Part shown: positions 14,454 to 16,380 of the stretch, piece by piece
Position numbering within the stretch: position 1 is the stretch's first letter
Layout: every line of letters begins with the position of its first letter
Assembly (NCBI GenBank): GCA_902797925.1
Contig: CADBUT010000008.1
Span: 1-16,380, forward strand
Direction of reading: 5' to 3'
DNA length: 16,380 nucleotides
Source: an uncultured Spirochaetaceae bacterium
GTDB lineage: Bacteria; Spirochaetota; Spirochaetia; Treponematales; Treponemataceae
Notes under the pieces: generated by a model
Database searches by the model: none
Told to the model about the DNA's origin: nothing
What the model saw: the letters and a program-made list of their open reading frames with translations, nothing else
Made by a program: the position numbers and the translations under genes

Positions 14454-14961
14454 ACGACGCGCTCTTTGGCTGAATCAAAAGCCATGAAGAAAATAAACGC
14501 AAAAAAGCAAACATCAACGGTGCCAGAACTGTATTCATACACAGCTCAATCCAGAAGAGAGACTCTGATAAATGATAAACAGCAATTTTTCCGCCGAACA
14601 AAAACGACACAACAAATAACAGCATAGCTTTTACAAATGTCGCGATTGCCGCAAGAATTGCCGGGAAAAATACAGTATCAACATTGATAAAATCTTTGAA
14701 ACATCCGGTTATAAAACCGATGATAGTCCTTAACAATGAATTCAAACCCAGCGGCGAAACCGATAAAAAATCTAGGATCATTCCTGACAAGAAGCCGTTG
14801 ACCTCCCCGGAAATTGAACCATTATAAAATGAAACATATATAAGAATCAGCAATGCCAGATCCGGAACAACGGGCAGAAAACTGATATTAGAAAGCAGCG
14901 CTGTTTCAATAATCAAAAAGCTCAAAGAAAAAATAAAAGAAAAAAAACTTGATTTAATCAT
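14440..14961 (-). CDS. mreD: Rod shape-determining protein MreD
   Basis: MreD is a small polytopic inner-membrane protein that links MreC to the rest of the elongasome. The 173-residue product is very hydrophobic with about five to six membrane segments, and shows the PDLALLILIYVSFYNG region (33-48) and a following G-x-D-F-L-S-x-S-P-L-G-L-N pattern (about 61-74) typical of MreD. Sequence conservation in this family is low, so the call also rests on its place between mreC and mrdA. It starts inside the end of mreC (8-base overlap) with AGAGAGGAA just upstream, and its end overlaps mrdA by 14 bases. Confidence 0.93.
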   Translation of the reverse strand: MIKSSFFSFIFSLSFLIIETALLSNISFLPVVPDLALLILIYVSFYNGSISGEVNGFLSGMILDFLSVSPLGLNSLLRTIIGFITGCFKDFINVDTVFFPAILAAIATFVKAMLLFVVSFLFGGKIAVYHLSESLFWIELCMNTVLAPLMFAFLRLFSSWLLIQPKSASYAKE

Positions 14962-15808
14962 TTAATTCCTCTCTGTCCATGACAATTACAGATTCAAGAC
15001 GGGAAAAATCAATAATCGGCGTTACTTCAATTTCAAGAGATGAATCATATTCGAGAATTTTTATCAGAGAAATTGAACCTATAGGAATATCACGCTCAAA
15101 ATTTCCGTTTTCACCGGAAGTAACAACAACATCACCCATCTGCAATGTATCAAGGCTTCTCTTATTGATGTATCTTAATGAAAGACTTTGACTTTCCGAA
15201 CCATTTCCTGATATGAGGCCTAAATCTCTTGTACTACGGACTCTGGCTGAAACATTGCACTGATAGTCATAAATAGGCATTACAAGACTAGTATAATGAC
15301 CGACTTCGATAACTTTGCCGACAAGACCGACATTGCCCCGCTGCAAAGCAATAACAGGCATATTTTTCTTTATGCCGGCTTTACTGCCTTTGCTTATTGT
15401 AATTGCAGAATACGGCGCCTGAGGGTCTCTGCCAATAATATATGCAGGATAATTCTTTTTATTCAGCGAGTCAGAAAGCCCGAGCTGCTCCCTCAGCCGC
15501 TCATTTTCGCGTCTTATCTCAACATTGTTTCTTTGAAGATATTCATAATCCTTGAGCTTTTCAGTCAGCGCTTCATAGTCTTTGCGCAAATCTGAAAGCT
15601 CTCTAATTGCGGTAAATGTTCCGCCTATAGAATTCGCGACAGAATGTACTGAAAGCTGTGCGGTTGAAGCAATGGAAAAACCGGTTTCTTTAAAATCGAC
15701 TATAAAGCCGCCAGTCTGCAATGCGAGAATAACTCCAGATATGACAACCAGTAAAACCAGAAGGAAAACCGGTAAACTGAACCAGGCAGTTGTTTTTGAC
15801 TGAGCCAT
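14954..15808 (-). CDS. mreC: Rod shape-determining protein MreC
   Basis: MreC spans the inner membrane once and uses its periplasmic part to bind and activate PBP2/RodA. The 284-residue protein has a short cytoplasmic start, a membrane helix (about 11-31), a coiled-coil region (about 68-110, with repeated Leu and charged residues), and a beta-rich C-terminal domain from about 118 with YIIGRDPQAPYSAITISKGS and QMGDVVVTSGENGNF, both characteristic. It starts 4 bases after the mreB stop and has no visible Shine-Dalgarno sequence, so translation probably follows on from mreB. Its end overlaps mreD by 8 bases. Confidence 0.96.
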   Translation of the reverse strand: MAQSKTTAWFSLPVFLLVLLVVISGVILALQTGGFIVDFKETGFSIASTAQLSVHSVANSIGGTFTAIRELSDLRKDYEALTEKLKDYEYLQRNNVEIRRENERLREQLGLSDSLNKKNYPAYIIGRDPQAPYSAITISKGSKAGIKKNMPVIALQRGNVGLVGKVIEVGHYTSLVMPIYDYQCNVSARVRSTRDLGLISGNGSESQSLSLRYINKRSLDTLQMGDVVVTSGENGNFERDIPIGSISLIKILEYDSSLEIEVTPIIDFSRLESVIVMDREELND

Positions 15809-15812
15809 ATTT

Positions 15813-16380
15813 TTAGTTGTTCAGCATATCGTAAATGCTGCGGTCAGAAGAAATTTCTCTTTCAAGCTCAAAAGACTTGCCTGCACCGATTGCAACACAG
15901 TCAAGAGGAGCTTCTGCAAGAATTACAGGAACGCCTGTCTCTTTTGAAATAAGCTTCGGGAAGCCCTTTAAAAGAGAACCGCCGCCGGTCATAACAATAC
16001 CGCGCTCAACAATATCGGCAGCAAGTTCCGGCGGAGTTGTAGACAATGTAAGTTTTATTTCATCAAGAATTTGAGTTATCGGGTCTTTCAAAGCTTCGCG
16101 TACTTCAACAGAGTCTATCTCAAGGCGGCGAGGAAGACCGGTAATAGCATCTGTACCTTTAATCTCGCGCTTTTCAATGTTCTTGTCTGGAACGGCGTTA
16201 CCGATTTCAGTCTTGAGCTTTTCAGCTGTCTGCTGACCGATTACAAGGTTGTGTACGCTTCTTACATATTTGATGATTGCTTCGTCAAATTCGTCGCCGC
16301 CAAGACGGATGGCTCTTGTAACTACCATGCCGCTCAAAGAAATAACTGAAATTTCAGTTGTACCGCCGCCGATGTCACAG
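15813..16380 (-). CDS. mreB: Rod shape-determining protein MreB, C-terminal part (cut by window end)
   Basis: MreB is the actin-like ATPase that forms membrane filaments and steers lateral wall synthesis. Only the last 188 residues lie in the window; the reading frame is open to the edge and begins with CDIGGGTTEISVISLSG, the second phosphate-binding motif, so the gene continues beyond 16380. A TTG at 16337 is internal and not the start. Further motifs are RLGGDEFDEAI, GLPRRLEIDSVEVREAL and MTGGGSLLKGFPKLI, followed by the usual end. The total should be about 345 residues. It is the first gene seen of the mreB-mreC-mreD-mrdA-rodA cluster; the promoter must lie outside the window. Confidence 0.97.
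   Translation of the reverse strand, partial: CDIGGGTTEISVISLSGMVVTRAIRLGGDEFDEAIIKYVRSVHNLVIGQQTAEKLKTEIGNAVPDKNIEKREIKGTDAITGLPRRLEIDSVEVREALKDPITQILDEIKLTLSTTPPELAADIVERGIVMTGGGSLLKGFPKLISKETGVPVILAEAPLDCVAIGAGKSFELEREISSDRSIYDMLNN

Noticed and set aside
16320..16337. A TTG at 16337 as the start of the mreB gene
   Set aside because: The reading frame stays open to the window edge and encodes the MreB phosphate-binding motif DIGGGTTE upstream of it, so the gene is simply cut by the window.
1..16380. Mobile elements, CRISPR arrays, toxin-antitoxin or defence genes, tRNA genes
   Set aside because: Coding density is almost complete with conserved housekeeping genes, all gaps are under 130 bases, and none holds repeats, cloverleaf folds or transposase remains.

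Overview
The window looks like chromosomal housekeeping DNA from a spirochaete, most likely a Treponema. That placement is inference. It rests on the sequence character of RseP, the MreBCD/PBP2/RodA set and the rpsF-ssb-rpsR-rplI-dnaB set, all of which resemble treponemal versions as I remember them, on the diderm gene content, and on the moderately A+T-rich composition. No 16S rRNA or other decisive marker is present. I see no tRNA, rRNA, IS element, prophage, CRISPR array or foreign-looking block.

Left half, plus strand (1-7916). A terminator of an off-window gene is followed at once by a promoter and a tightly packed operon: frr (ribosome recycling), uppS (undecaprenyl diphosphate synthase), cdsA (CDP-diglyceride synthase), dxr (MEP isoprenoid pathway) and rseP (site-2 protease). 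Most junctions are TAATG or ATGA overlaps. After a 58-base gap come two less familiar genes: a secreted 636-residue beta-propeller-like protein of unknown function and a YibE/F-family polytopic membrane protein.

Right half, minus strand (7939-16380), convergent with the left half. Read in its own direction it has two sets. The first is the elongasome cluster mreB (cut by the window end), mreC, mreD, mrdA (PBP2) and rodA, all overlapping or 4 bases apart. The second is the ribosomal/replication operon rpsF-ssb-rpsR-rplI-dnaB, driven by a near-consensus promoter at 11161-11189 that lies 32 bases beyond the rodA stop. No terminator separates the two sets.

How the genes fit together: Dxr and UppS lead to the undecaprenyl carrier that delivers lipid II to RodA/PBP2, CdsA feeds phospholipid synthesis, and MreBCD positions lateral wall synthesis. 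Frr, S6, S18, L9, SSB and DnaB belong to translation and replication. The least ordinary signals are a four-segment, mutually exclusive RNA folding pattern with a terminator-like hairpin between rpsR and rplI, the propeller plus YibE/F pair behind rseP, a roughly 70-residue two-helix insertion in RodA, and a changed CdsA signature. I found no clearly new multi-gene system.
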